Source of the DNA: Acidimicrobiaceae bacterium | Lineage (GTDB): Bacteria > Actinomycetota > Acidimicrobiia > Acidimicrobiales > RAAP-2 | Assembly: GCA_003164095.1 (NCBI GenBank) | Contig: PLRX01000106.1 | Span: forward strand, 1 to 33,244 | Length of the DNA stretch: 33,244 nucleotides | Direction of reading: 5' to 3' | Shown here: positions 1-5,976 of the stretch, one piece after another | Layout: every line of letters begins with the position of its first letter | How positions within the stretch are numbered: the stretch's first letter is position 1 | The notes under the pieces: generated by a model | The model's input: only the letters and a program-made list of their open reading frames with translations | Databases searched by the model: none | Told to the model about the DNA's origin: nothing | Made by a program: the position numbers and the translations under genes

Positions 1-79
1 GCAATGCCCCGGGACTACCCGACCGCAAGACTTCCACTCCTTCAAACATGCGAGTTTGAGCGCCACCACGAGTCCACAA

Positions 80-117
80 AGGACCTTCGGCCCTGTCGGG
101 TCCCAACCTTTGGCCTT
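80..117. promoter_or_regulatory. Possible DosR/DevR-like box pair
   Basis: AGGACCTTCGGCCCT (80-94) is an imperfect palindrome of 6+3+6 bases with one arm mismatch. It resembles the GGGAC-N-GTCCC type boxes bound by DosR/DevR response regulators in actinobacteria. A weaker related string, CAACCTTTGGCCTT (104-117), follows with its centre about 23 bp on, close to two helical turns. Both lie upstream of the 85-aa gene at 152. The match is by eye only and the regulator assignment is inference. Confidence 0.3.
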
Positions 118-151
118 GCCGGGCCACTTCTGCCCACGGCATCTTGTGCGT

Positions 152-409
152 ATGACAATTCAGATGCGGGAAACGGCAATCGACGAGGATCAGGCTCGAC
201 TGCGGCTGCGCAGCTCTCTACTCGAGTACCTCGAGCGGAACACGGAGCACCACGATGAGTTCGTATGGGCAGTCAGGTCCGGTACGGTTCACAGTTGCGA
301 CACAATGTTGCGCTTGGCTCAATTGCTAGGACAGCGCGACACCGCCCTCGAAGCGCATCTCGACCTTCTCGCCGAAACGGAGCGACGAGGCGGCGCTCTC
401 TTCGACTGA
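152..409 (+). CDS. Unrecognised 85-aa hypothetical protein
   Basis: I do not recognise this family. The product from ATG 152 is about 85 residues, soluble, rich in Glu, Arg and Leu, and predicted mostly helical; the C-terminal half (TMLRLAQLLGQRDTALEAHL) reads like two amphipathic helices. The frame stays open upstream to an ATG at 56, but residues before 152 have no coding character and cover the putative box at 80-117, so 152 is preferred. No Shine-Dalgarno sequence is visible; CATCTT six bases before the ATG could be a -10 of a leaderless transcript. The frame ends 72 bp before the 3' end of the convergent broken kinase gene. Confidence 0.5.
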   Translation: MTIQMRETAIDEDQARLRLRSSLLEYLERNTEHHDEFVWAVRSGTVHSCDTMLRLAQLLGQRDTALEAHLDLLAETERRGGALFD

Positions 410-480
410 GTGTTGCGAATGAAGCCGAGCGGATGTCTGGCGCGGCCCTATCACTTGTCCCCCCGAGACTGACCAGGCAG

Positions 481-1036
481 CTACTCCTGAAGTCGGTCAG
501 GGTGTGTCATGCGCTCCCGGATGAGCACTGCCGTGGCCTCGGGATCAATCTCCGTACTGTCGAAGGTGAAGTGCTCAATCGGGCCGAGGTGGGAGAATTG
601 ATTCCACATGTACCGGATCGGGCCCTCATCCGTCAGGGCGTCTCGATGCTCTGCCGACTCCAGGACTCGCCCTGCGCTCGGGCCAGGTATGTGTGTCCAT
701 CAGGTCGAAGCACGACGTAGTTCACTGGCGCCTTGCAAGCAGCCGATTCTTCTCGACGGGGGCCGAAATGCCACGGTCCGAGGATGCCGTCCAAGACCGT
801 CGTGAATCCGGCAGTTGCCAACCGCACGCCGGTCGCCGTCGCTGCGCGGATCATGGCCGTAGTCTGACTGTCCGCCGCGCCCTCCCACGGAGGGATTCCA
901 CCGTTGACGATGGCGGTCCAGAACCAGTCCGACTGGTGCATGCCGACTGAGGTGAACCGGCGGCGATGATCGCTCCAACGGTGGTCTTTCCAGCCCCGGG
1001 AGGACCAGTGAGGACGAGCAGCATCCCGTCGTCCAT
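481..1036 (-). pseudogene. AAA-type P-loop kinase gene, two frameshifts
   Basis: Three consecutive pieces in three frames make one P-loop kinase of about 184 residues. Piece 1 starts at ATG 1036 and carries Walker A GPPGAGKT (residues 11-18). Piece 2 continues after about 958 with HQSDWFWTAI, GGIPPWEGA, TTVLDGILGPW and NYVVLRPDG. Piece 3 continues after about 656 with ALTDEGPIRYMWNQF, LGPIEHFTFD and a C-terminal helix to TAG at 481. The order matches small AAA/chloramphenicol-phosphotransferase-like kinases (P-loop, substrate loop, VLRP strand, lid with Arg, C-terminal helix). Each junction is explained by loss of one base. As read, no full product is made. Decay and sequencing error both remain possible; the conserved sense of all three pieces argues that the breaks are recent or artefactual. 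Confidence 0.8.
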
Positions 1037-1042
1037 GCCATG

Positions 1043-1048
1043 ACGCTA
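1043..1048 (-). promoter_or_regulatory. Putative -10 of the broken kinase gene
   Basis: On the minus strand TAGCGT lies six bases before ATG 1036. This spacing would place the transcript start at or next to the start codon, so the message would be leaderless. The same layout recurs at several other genes in this window. No clear -35 is seen. Confidence 0.35.
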
Positions 1049-1137
1049 TCCACTCGCGACTCGTCTGGGTCGGGCACCCCGAACAACGCCGGGAGTGAGG
1101 CAGTTCGACACCTCCGGGCCGGGACGCAGTCGCACAC

Positions 1138-1494
1138 GTGCCCATGCCTGTCGGAGGGCAAGATCCAACGTCCTCTCCCGTCGACCTGTGCGACACTTGT
1201 CTCGTGGCAGCCTTGCCCGACGTTCGAGCATTCTTCGAAAAGCAGGAAGCCAAGCGTGAGTCACGGTACGGACCCGATCCCGTCCGCTGGATGATCGTCA
1301 CCGGGCTGAACGGGTTCACCTCGCTCATCGGCCTAGCGTTCGCCCTCACGATCGTCGCTCACCCTGCCCACGAAGCCGTTCCCTGGTGGATCCCATTCAC
1401 CTGGACGATTGGCTTCGGCCTCGCCGCAGTAGTCGCCATGCGGAGGATGAGGCGGCACCGCAGGAGAGTAATCACCGCGGCCACTCAGGTCTGA
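1138..1494 (+). CDS. Small membrane protein with N-terminal CxxC
   Basis: A 118-residue protein of no family I can name. Residues 18-21 are a CxxC pair (DLCDTCL), then a charged helix around 30-45 (FFEKQEAKRESR), two hydrophobic segments (about 51-73 and 83-101, the second after PWWIPF) and a very basic tail (MRRMRRHRRRV). This suggests a two-pass inner-membrane protein with both ends in the cytoplasm, the CxxC possibly binding metal. Start is GTG 1138 or ATG 1144; no convincing ribosome site separates them. It diverges from the broken kinase gene, and its last bases overlap a short minus-strand zinc-knuckle ORF. Confidence 0.5.
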   Translation: MPMPVGGQDPTSSPVDLCDTCLVAALPDVRAFFEKQEAKRESRYGPDPVRWMIVTGLNGFTSLIGLAFALTIVAHPAHEAVPWWIPFTWTIGFGLAAVVAMRRMRRHRRRVITAATQV

Positions 1495-1559
1495 GCCGCT
1501 TGCGACCCAGCAGGCGTCGCAATCTCGACACTGCCGCAGTTCGGGCAGGTGTCGGGCAT
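1485..1559 (-). CDS. Possible 24-aa zinc-knuckle peptide, perhaps a truncated zinc ribbon
   Basis: Minus-strand ATG 1559 opens a 24-codon frame starting MPDTCPNCGS and ending QAAQT. The N-terminal CPNCG is typical of the first half of small zinc-ribbon proteins, where QTW and a second CxxC usually follow; here TGA comes right after QT. The ATG lies 11 bases downstream of the STAS gene stop on the same strand, so it could be the second gene of that transcript. Very short; may be a remnant. Confidence 0.25.
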   Translation of the reverse strand: MPDTCPNCGSVEIATPAGSQAAQT

Positions 1560-1570
1560 CCGTAACGCCA

Positions 1571-1894
1571 CTACTCCTCAAAGACCAAGAGGGCGTCGAG
1601 GTCCAAGAGTCCGAGTACTCGTCGCAGGAATGGTCGGGGACGGCGAAGGATCACCCGGAACTCATCTGGATGGTGAGTCCTCGCTCTCACAATCAGGCTG
1701 AACCCGGAGCAATCCATGAACTCGGTCGCACTCAGGTCCAGGGTCAAATCGAGCGGATCGCGAGCCAGGACACTGGCAAGGCAATCGTCCAGTTCGGAAG
1801 CGGTGGCGAGGTCAACCTCCCCTCGAACGTGGACAACGGGATGGCGAGACTCCGGGCTGTGGACCTGGACGGCAAAGGCAGGGACAGCGGTCAT
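1571..1894 (-). CDS. STAS-domain anti-sigma factor antagonist
   Basis: The 107-residue product is a single STAS domain. The first strand and turn read VVHVRGEVDLATASELDDCL (16-39), the central strand is LDLTLDLSATEF (48-59), and the phosphorylation loop is DCSGF (61-65), with Ser63 at the position that partner anti-sigma kinases phosphorylate in SpoIIAA/RsbV proteins. These proteins bind a serine kinase anti-sigma factor and thereby free an alternative sigma factor; no kinase or sigma gene lies nearby, so the partner is unknown. Length is normal. Start ATG 1894 was chosen because the domain begins a few residues later. Location near CsbD fits a stress-response neighbourhood. Confidence 0.85.
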   Translation of the reverse strand: MTAVPAFAVQVHSPESRHPVVHVRGEVDLATASELDDCLASVLARDPLDLTLDLSATEFMDCSGFSLIVRARTHHPDEFRVILRRPRPFLRRVLGLLDLDALLVFEE

Positions 1895-2649
1895 CCAACA
1901 CGTGACGCCGATGGCTCCGATTGACCGGCGTGTCGGCCCCCAGGCAGGGGGTCGGTTGGCGTCGAGGAGTGCGTCGTGACTTCCTGGCCGATCACTCGAC
2001 CACCCTCGACACTACGAGACAACCGCCCGGGCTGAACCCCGCCCTTCTGACCTGGGATGTTTCGGGATTCGCCGAAGGGCACGGTGGTGTTGCGAGCCGG
2101 AAGTCGGCTCGTCACGGCAACCCACGGGCAGCCTGGCGGTCGTCAAGGCAGTGACGGCCACCAGGTCCAGGTCATCTCGATCCCGTTCGTGCCGCTGGAC
2201 CATCCCTGATCGCCTGGCCAGTGTCCCTCTCCGGCACTTCCACAGCGAACGACAGGCGGGGTGCTGGGTACAACAATGGCCTACTGGTTGGCACGGGTCG
2301 CATGAGGTCGTGGTAGGGGCGGCAATGGCAGCCGGAGCCGAACCCACGGCGGTGGCTGGTTTCCGCTGGGATTGCGGCACTGCCTACTCTCATCACGATT
2401 GCCCTCGCGGCGATGGTGCACGGAACGCGCGCTCATTGCAGGGGCCCCTGGTGGTCCTACCTCGTCTTCGCCGTCCCTTCGGCGCAATTGCGGGCAGATC
2501 CACTCGCTGTTCGGGTTGCTGACGGCGCTGGACGCTCGCAGTTGATGACCTTTGCCTCTGACCGGCGTTGGCCGCCGGGGCCAGAGTTGAACGTGTAGCT
2601 CCCGGCAGTACGGGTCCGGGGCCGAGTTCGGCGAACAAGGAGCAGAGTG
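1895..2649. other. Gene-poor stretch with one small ORF and a possible gene remnant
   Basis: About 750 bases lack a convincing full-size gene. The only coding-like frame with a start is the 50-aa ORF at 2057-2209. A second open stretch runs from about 2317 to 2598 and contains a hydrophobic segment (WLVSAGIAALPTLITIAL) followed by PWWSYLVFAVPSAQL, which resembles part of a small membrane protein. A TAG precedes it and there is no start before the hydrophobic segment, so it is more likely a remnant than a gene. Nothing else supported on either strand. Confidence 0.4.
2057..2209 (+). CDS. Possible 50-aa small protein
   Basis: ATG 2057 opens a 50-codon frame with an in-frame TGA just upstream, so this is the only ATG start. 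The product begins MFRDSPKGTVVLRAGSR and ends QVQVISIPFVPLDHP, two strongly beta-like stretches joined by a Gly-rich turn. Third codon positions are mostly G or C, as expected for a coding frame here. No strong ribosome site is seen. Family unknown. It may also be a fragment of a longer former gene. Confidence 0.3.
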   Translation: MFRDSPKGTVVLRAGSRLVTATHGQPGGRQGSDGHQVQVISIPFVPLDHP

Positions 2650-2841
2650 ATGGCTGGAAAGACTGATCAGATGAAGGGCCAGGCCAAAGAGGCCATCGGA
2701 GACGTGACCGGAAACAAGGACCTCAAGTCAGAGGGTAAGGCTGACCGTCAGGCCGGCGAGGCCAAGGAGAAGGCCGGCAAGGTCGAGGAGAAGGTCGAAG
2801 AGGTGATCGACAAGGCCAAGGGTGTGCTTCACCCGAAGTAG
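2650..2841 (+). CDS. CsbD family stress protein
   Basis: The 63-residue product is small, highly charged and helical, beginning MAGKTDQMKGQAKEAIGD, the classic CsbD signature of G-x-A-K-E-A-x-G repeated blocks; the rest is Lys/Glu-rich (GEAKEKAGKVEEKVEEVI). CsbD proteins are general-stress proteins in many bacteria (under SigB in Bacillus); their molecular role is unknown. ATG 2650 was chosen over GTG 2647 because AAGGAG at 2637-2642 then has a spacing of seven. The next gene, a small membrane protein with its own strong ribosome site, follows 74 bases later and may be co-transcribed. The STAS gene upstream fits a stress theme, though it lies on the other strand. Confidence 0.9.
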   Translation: MAGKTDQMKGQAKEAIGDVTGNKDLKSEGKADRQAGEAKEKAGKVEEKVEEVIDKAKGVLHPK

Positions 2842-2915
2842 TCCGCTGCCTTCCAGCCCGCGTCGGCCACCGGCGCCGGGGCAAAACGAGTCAACCAGAA
2901 GGAGGCGAGTTCCTC

Positions 2916-3188
2916 ATGTCAGTTCGTTCGCCGGAGACTCGACGCATTCATTCGTTGCTCGGTCAGCGCCGGGTTTCAGGCGTCGTGATGGTGATCATCC
3001 TCTCGGTCGCGCTCTTGGCCGGCCTGGTCGGCTTCGCCGTCCACGTTCTTTGGATTGTCGCTGTCGTCGTGCTTGCCCTCGGGCTCGGGTATGTGGTCGC
3101 CGATGCCCGTCAGGATCGCAGAGAGGCCATCGATCGTCATCGGGAGGACGAGGAACAGGCGGAGGACTCGCCTGGTGAGCCCAGGTAG
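2916..3188 (+). CDS. Small two-pass membrane protein
   Basis: A 90-residue protein with a basic N-terminus (SPETRRIHSLLGQRR), two adjoining hydrophobic segments at about 21-40 and 42-62, and a long acidic and basic tail (QDRREAIDRHREDEEQAE). The topology suggests a helical hairpin in the cytoplasmic membrane with a charged cytoplasmic tail. I do not recognise the family, though such proteins often lie near CsbD genes. ATG 2916 is supported by AGAAGGAGG ending 10 bases upstream. It lies 74 bases after csbD on the same strand. Confidence 0.7.
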   Translation: MSVRSPETRRIHSLLGQRRVSGVVMVIILSVALLAGLVGFAVHVLWIVAVVVLALGLGYVVADARQDRREAIDRHREDEEQAEDSPGEPR

Positions 3189-3338
3189 TGCGCCTCAGTC
3201 CCTGATCATTGGCAACGAGGTCGACAGGCGCGTCCCCTCCCCGGGGGCGGGTGTGCCGCCGAATGCAGAGAAGGAAGCCCGGTACTACTGGCATGCGGGT
3301 CACCTGGGGCACGGAAGGTGAACAGAATCGTCCGCTTC

Positions 3339-3402
3339 CAGGCGAATGGAACTCCATGCACACAGCCATCACGGACAGACAGGGGAATCGAACTCCATGC
3401 AC
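3339..3402 (+). repeat. 23-bp imperfect direct repeat, 41-bp period
   Basis: CAGGCGAATGGAACTCCATGCAC at 3339-3361 recurs at 3380-3402 with two substitutions (positions 5 and 10 of the unit). Each copy contains an ATG, at 3356 and 3397, but the 41-bp offset puts them in different frames. The first ATG opens the lipoprotein gene; the second lies inside its signal-peptide coding region. The 18 bases between the copies are not repeated. Confidence 0.85.
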
Positions 3403-4522
3403 CGGCGGTCTGGCCGGTGTCGTCGTGACAGTTCTTGCCCTGAGCGGTGCCGCGTGCAGCAGCCCTTCGGCCTCCTCGCCTCGGTCCACTTCCGCGACAA
3501 CCGTCACCACGGCGAGCCCCGCGACGACCACGGCCCCTGTGCCTGTCGTCGGTCCACCGGGGGGCCCGATCCCGACAGGCTTCCAGGCCACCTCGTTCAC
3601 TTCGGTGGGCCTGGATGCATGGTGGATGCTCGGGACTGCTCGATGCCTCACCGGATCCGGGACCTGCGGTGCCATTCTCCGCACCACCGATGGGGGCTCC
3701 GCATTCGCCGGTATTCCGAGCCCGCCGGTGAGTGCGAGCGACGTGTCGCAGCTCCGCTTCGCCAGCCCCCTCGACGGCTATGCCTTCGGCCCTGAGCTGT
3801 GGCAGACGGCGGACGGAGGGTCCACCTGGACGAACGTCCCCGTCCCGGGGCAGGTCACCGAACTCGAGGCGGCCGACGGCGAGTCGTATGCGCTGGTCAC
3901 CAGCGCAGGCTCCGCGAACAGCACGTCGAACGAGCTGCTGACTGCTCCGGTCGGATCACAGCAGTGGCGGCAAGTGCCGACGCCCACGCCTCTCGGCTTC
4001 GGGGCGCAATTCGCTCTCAGCGGGTCGAATCTGTACGTACTCGGGGGCAACGGAGACCAGGCCCTCCTGTATTCCACCGATCAGGGAGCCCAGTTCAGCC
4101 AACGGGTCGATCCGTGCACAGCCGGTCTCGGGGGCTCGGTGACCGCCGCCGCCGACGGGTCGCCGACGCTCTGGGCCGCGTGCCCGACCGGCATGATGGC
4201 CGAGGGGATGCTGTCGACCGATGGTGGTGTGACCTGGCGTGTCGCCACGGCGCCCGGACCGTTCCCCAATTCGTTGAAACTGGCCGCGGCCTCGTCATCG
4301 GTCGCCCTCGCGTCGCCCGCACCGGAGACGCTCAAGGGGGCAGTGGTGCGGACGACGAACGCAGGCAGTACCTACACAGTTGTCCTGGCCGGGACGAGCC
4401 CGTCGACGATCTCGTGGGTGGGGTTCAGCGGCCCGTCTCGCGCCTACGCGCTCCTTGCCGGCAGTCTGTTCGAATCGAGTGACGGGGGCGCCAACTGGCG
4501 CTCTGTAGCGCTCAAGAACTGA
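3356..4522 (+). CDS. Secreted lipoprotein with BNR/photosystem-II-assembly-like repeats
   Basis: From ATG 3356 the product has about 388 residues. A short polar lead is followed by a hydrophobic stretch (GLAGVVVTVLALSG) and a lipobox-like GAAC, then a Ser/Thr/Pro-rich linker (about 35-70) as in surface lipoproteins. The body has repeated blocks of the form T-x-DGG-x-x-W or close variants: RTTDGGSAF, QTADGGSTWTNV, STDQGAQF, STDGGVTWRV, RTTNAGSTYTV and SSDGGANWRSV. These are Asp-box (BNR) motifs, as in sialidases and YCF48-type beta-propellers, so an extracellular beta-propeller is expected. Sialidase catalytic residues were not seen, so enzyme activity is doubtful. The frame extends upstream to 3209 without coding character. 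A direct repeat overlaps the start. Confidence 0.8.
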   Translation: MHTAITDRQGNRTPCTGGLAGVVVTVLALSGAACSSPSASSPRSTSATTVTTASPATTTAPVPVVGPPGGPIPTGFQATSFTSVGLDAWWMLGTARCLTGSGTCGAILRTTDGGSAFAGIPSPPVSASDVSQLRFASPLDGYAFGPELWQTADGGSTWTNVPVPGQVTELEAADGESYALVTSAGSANSTSNELLTAPVGSQQWRQVPTPTPLGFGAQFALSGSNLYVLGGNGDQALLYSTDQGAQFSQRVDPCTAGLGGSVTAAADGSPTLWAACPTGMMAEGMLSTDGGVTWRVATAPGPFPNSLKLAAASSSVALASPAPETLKGAVVRTTNAGSTYTVVLAGTSPSTISWVGFSGPSRAYALLAGSLFESSDGGANWRSVALKN

Positions 4523-4596
4523 CTCGGTCCGGTACGCCGCTGAGTGACCTGAGACCGTCGATCCTGCCCACTCACCGCCGGGTGACCGGGAGGACG

Positions 4597-4758
4597 TCAT
4601 GACCCAGCGAGAACCGCCTCTGCAGCCTCCGCGGCGCCGGGTTCGTTGACCAGCCCCACCCATGACCAGGAGTCGAAGCCCAGTGTACGGAGTTCTGTGA
4701 TCAGGTCTCGACGCCGAATCTGGAACTGACTCTCCAGCGTCGATGCATCAGCAGGCAT
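4597..4758 (-). CDS. Possible 53-aa small protein
   Basis: On the minus strand ATG 4758 opens a 53-codon frame ending TGA at 4597. The product begins MPADASTLESQFQIRRRDL, continues ITELRTLGFDSWSWVGLVN and ends in an Ala/Glu-rich helix. The sequence has the balanced composition of a folded small helical protein and few rare residues. AGGTGG just upstream could serve as a ribosome site, though the spacing is short. I do not recognise the family. It is convergent with the lipoprotein gene and divergent from pyrE. Confidence 0.4.
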   Translation of the reverse strand: MPADASTLESQFQIRRRDLITELRTLGFDSWSWVGLVNEPGAAEAAEAVLAGS

Positions 4759-4887
4759 GGCCACCTACGTTCCCATGGGGCCGCTACTCGCCATGAACGG
4801 GCTGCGACCTTCAGATGTGTCCCCCTGGTTCGCGAGGAGCAGGCTCCTTGGTCCCCATGCCATTGCCCCTGACCGCACGGTGAGTGA

Positions 4888-4893
4888 CATAGT
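4888..4893 (+). promoter_or_regulatory. Putative pyrE -10 element
   Basis: CATAGT lies six bases before ATG 4900, a spacing that would give a leaderless pyrE transcript. TTGCCC at 4863-4868, 19 bases upstream, is a weak -35 candidate. No Shine-Dalgarno sequence is present. Confidence 0.35.
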
Positions 4894-4899
4894 GACTCC

Positions 4900-5442
4900 A
4901 TGTCATCGGCGGACGACGACTTCGGCCCGGAACATCGAGCACTCGCACGCCTGATCCGCGAGCGGTGTCGTCTGACCGGAAACTTCACACTCCGCTCGGG
5001 TCGGGAATCGTCCACGTACTTCGACAAGTACCTGTTTGAAGCTGACCCCCGACTCTTGGCACAAGTAGCCACACTTGCAGCTCGACTCATCCCGAAAGAC
5101 ACCGAGGTCCTTGCGGGTTTGGAATTGGGAGGCGTACCTGTCGCCACCGCCCTGTCGTTGGCAACCGGGCTGCCGGCGGCATTCGTCCGCAAGGAAGCAA
5201 AGAAGTACGGAACCGCCCAACTGGCCGAAGGTGCTCAGATCGCTGGCAGGCGAACCTTGGTGGTCGAGGACGTGATCACCACGGGCGGCCAGGTCGCTTC
5301 GTCAGCTGCGGATCTCCGAGCCAGATGGGCTCTCGTCGAGGCAGTGCTGTGCGTCATCGATCGGAGCGATGGAGCTCACCTTCAGCTCGATGCCATGGGC
5401 TGCAAGGTGATCTCGCTCCTGACGGAGGAGGAACTCGGCTGA
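4900..5442 (+). CDS. pyrE: Orotate phosphoribosyltransferase
   Basis: PyrE joins orotate to PRPP to give orotidine 5'-monophosphate, the fifth step of UMP synthesis, in the cytosol. The 180-residue product shows the family landmarks: FTLRSGRESSTYFDK (about 28-42) for the N-terminal orotate hood, GLELGGVPVA (about 72-81), VRKEAKKYGT for the mobile catalytic loop, and the PRPP-binding LVVEDVITTGGQ (about 118-129). Length is normal for the shorter actinobacterial form. It stands alone, about 19 kb from the pyrR-pyrF operon, which lacks pyrE, so it is probably the gene that completes that pathway. Its codons (GCA, CTT, CGA, ACA) are less GC-biased than those of the operon, which hints at a separate history. 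Confidence 0.95.
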   Translation: MSSADDDFGPEHRALARLIRERCRLTGNFTLRSGRESSTYFDKYLFEADPRLLAQVATLAARLIPKDTEVLAGLELGGVPVATALSLATGLPAAFVRKEAKKYGTAQLAEGAQIAGRRTLVVEDVITTGGQVASSAADLRARWALVEAVLCVIDRSDGAHLQLDAMGCKVISLLTEEELG

Positions 5443-5594
5443 TCCGCGGTCGTACCTCGGTCGCCCCTACGCGGATGATCCTTCTGGCAATGCAGCGCAT
5501 GCTGTCCAGCGTCGGGCCGACGCCCGATGACCCTGCTCGCCCGATCCGAACGCCGCCACAGAGGCGTCGGTGCCACATCGGGCCGTACGGGTGG

Positions 5595-5634
5595 ACTACT
5601 ACGTAGTGCGGTGCTACGTACTACGTAGTAGATT
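5595..5634 (+). promoter_or_regulatory. TACGTA operator array and promoter of the padR gene
   Basis: Three TACGTA cores occur at 5600-5605, 5615-5620 and 5622-5627. The outer two sit in perfect palindromes, ACTACGTAGT at 5598-5607 and TACTACGTAGTA at 5619-5630, whose centres are about 22 bp apart, two helical turns. TAGATT (5629-5634) is a likely -10, six bases before ATG 5641, so the transcript would be leaderless. A repressor bound here would cover the whole promoter. PadR proteins commonly bind such palindromes and repress their own operon, so autoregulation is inferred. Confidence 0.7.
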
Positions 5635-5640
5635 GGCGGC

Positions 5641-5976
5641 ATGTCCGCCCCCGCTGGTCCCGCCCTCCGCAGGGCCAACGATCCACCCCTCCTGATCCTC
5701 ACCAGCCTTGCGTCCGGTCCGAAGCACGGCCACGCGCTGGCCAAGGACATCGAAGGTTTCGCCGCGGTCCACCTCGGACCCGGCACGCTCTACGGTGCCA
5801 TCACCCGGCTCGAGGAGCGAGGCCTCATCGAGCCCCTGGCGTCCGACGACCGCCGCCGCCCCTACCGGATCACGGCCGCGGGGTCGACGGCGCTGGCCGA
5901 GGCGGTCGCCGACATGCGTCGGCTCGCCGACGTGGGGGCCGGACGGCTCGGGCTGACGCTCGGGGTGACGGGGTGA
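5641..5976 (+). CDS. PadR family transcriptional regulator
   Basis: A 111-residue winged-helix protein of the short PadR class. PPLLILTSLASGPKHGHALAKDIEGF (about 15-40) is the first helix-turn region, GTLYGAITRLEERGLIEPL (about 48-66) is the recognition helix with the PadR hallmark G-T-L-Y, and RRRPYRITAAGSTAL (about 71-85) is the wing. The C-terminal helix for dimer contact is short. Such regulators repress efflux or membrane-protein genes and are released by small ligands. It overlaps the next gene by four bases (GTGA), so the two form one operon. A palindromic operator array covers its promoter. Confidence 0.9.
   Translation: MSAPAGPALRRANDPPLLILTSLASGPKHGHALAKDIEGFAAVHLGPGTLYGAITRLEERGLIEPLASDDRRRPYRITAAGSTALAEAVADMRRLADVGAGRLGLTLGVTG

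Larger units (their letters stand above)
4523..4899. other. Intergenic stretch between lipoprotein gene and pyrE
   Basis: This 377-base gap has no gene above 60 codons. It contains the coding-like 53-aa minus-strand ORF at 4597-4758 and the putative pyrE promoter near 4888. A 16-codon plus-strand ORF from ATG 4600 lies on the opposite strand of the 53-aa ORF and is not considered real. Confidence 0.5.

Noticed and set aside
2317-2598. Hydrophobic open stretch resembling a small membrane protein
   Set aside because: No start codon before the hydrophobic segment and a stop just upstream; kept only as a possible remnant in the region note.
3380-3402. Resemblance of the GAATCGAACTC repeat to a tRNA T-arm on the minus strand (possible attachment site)
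   Set aside because: The T-stem does not pair properly, no acceptor stem or CCA region is present, and no integrase is nearby.
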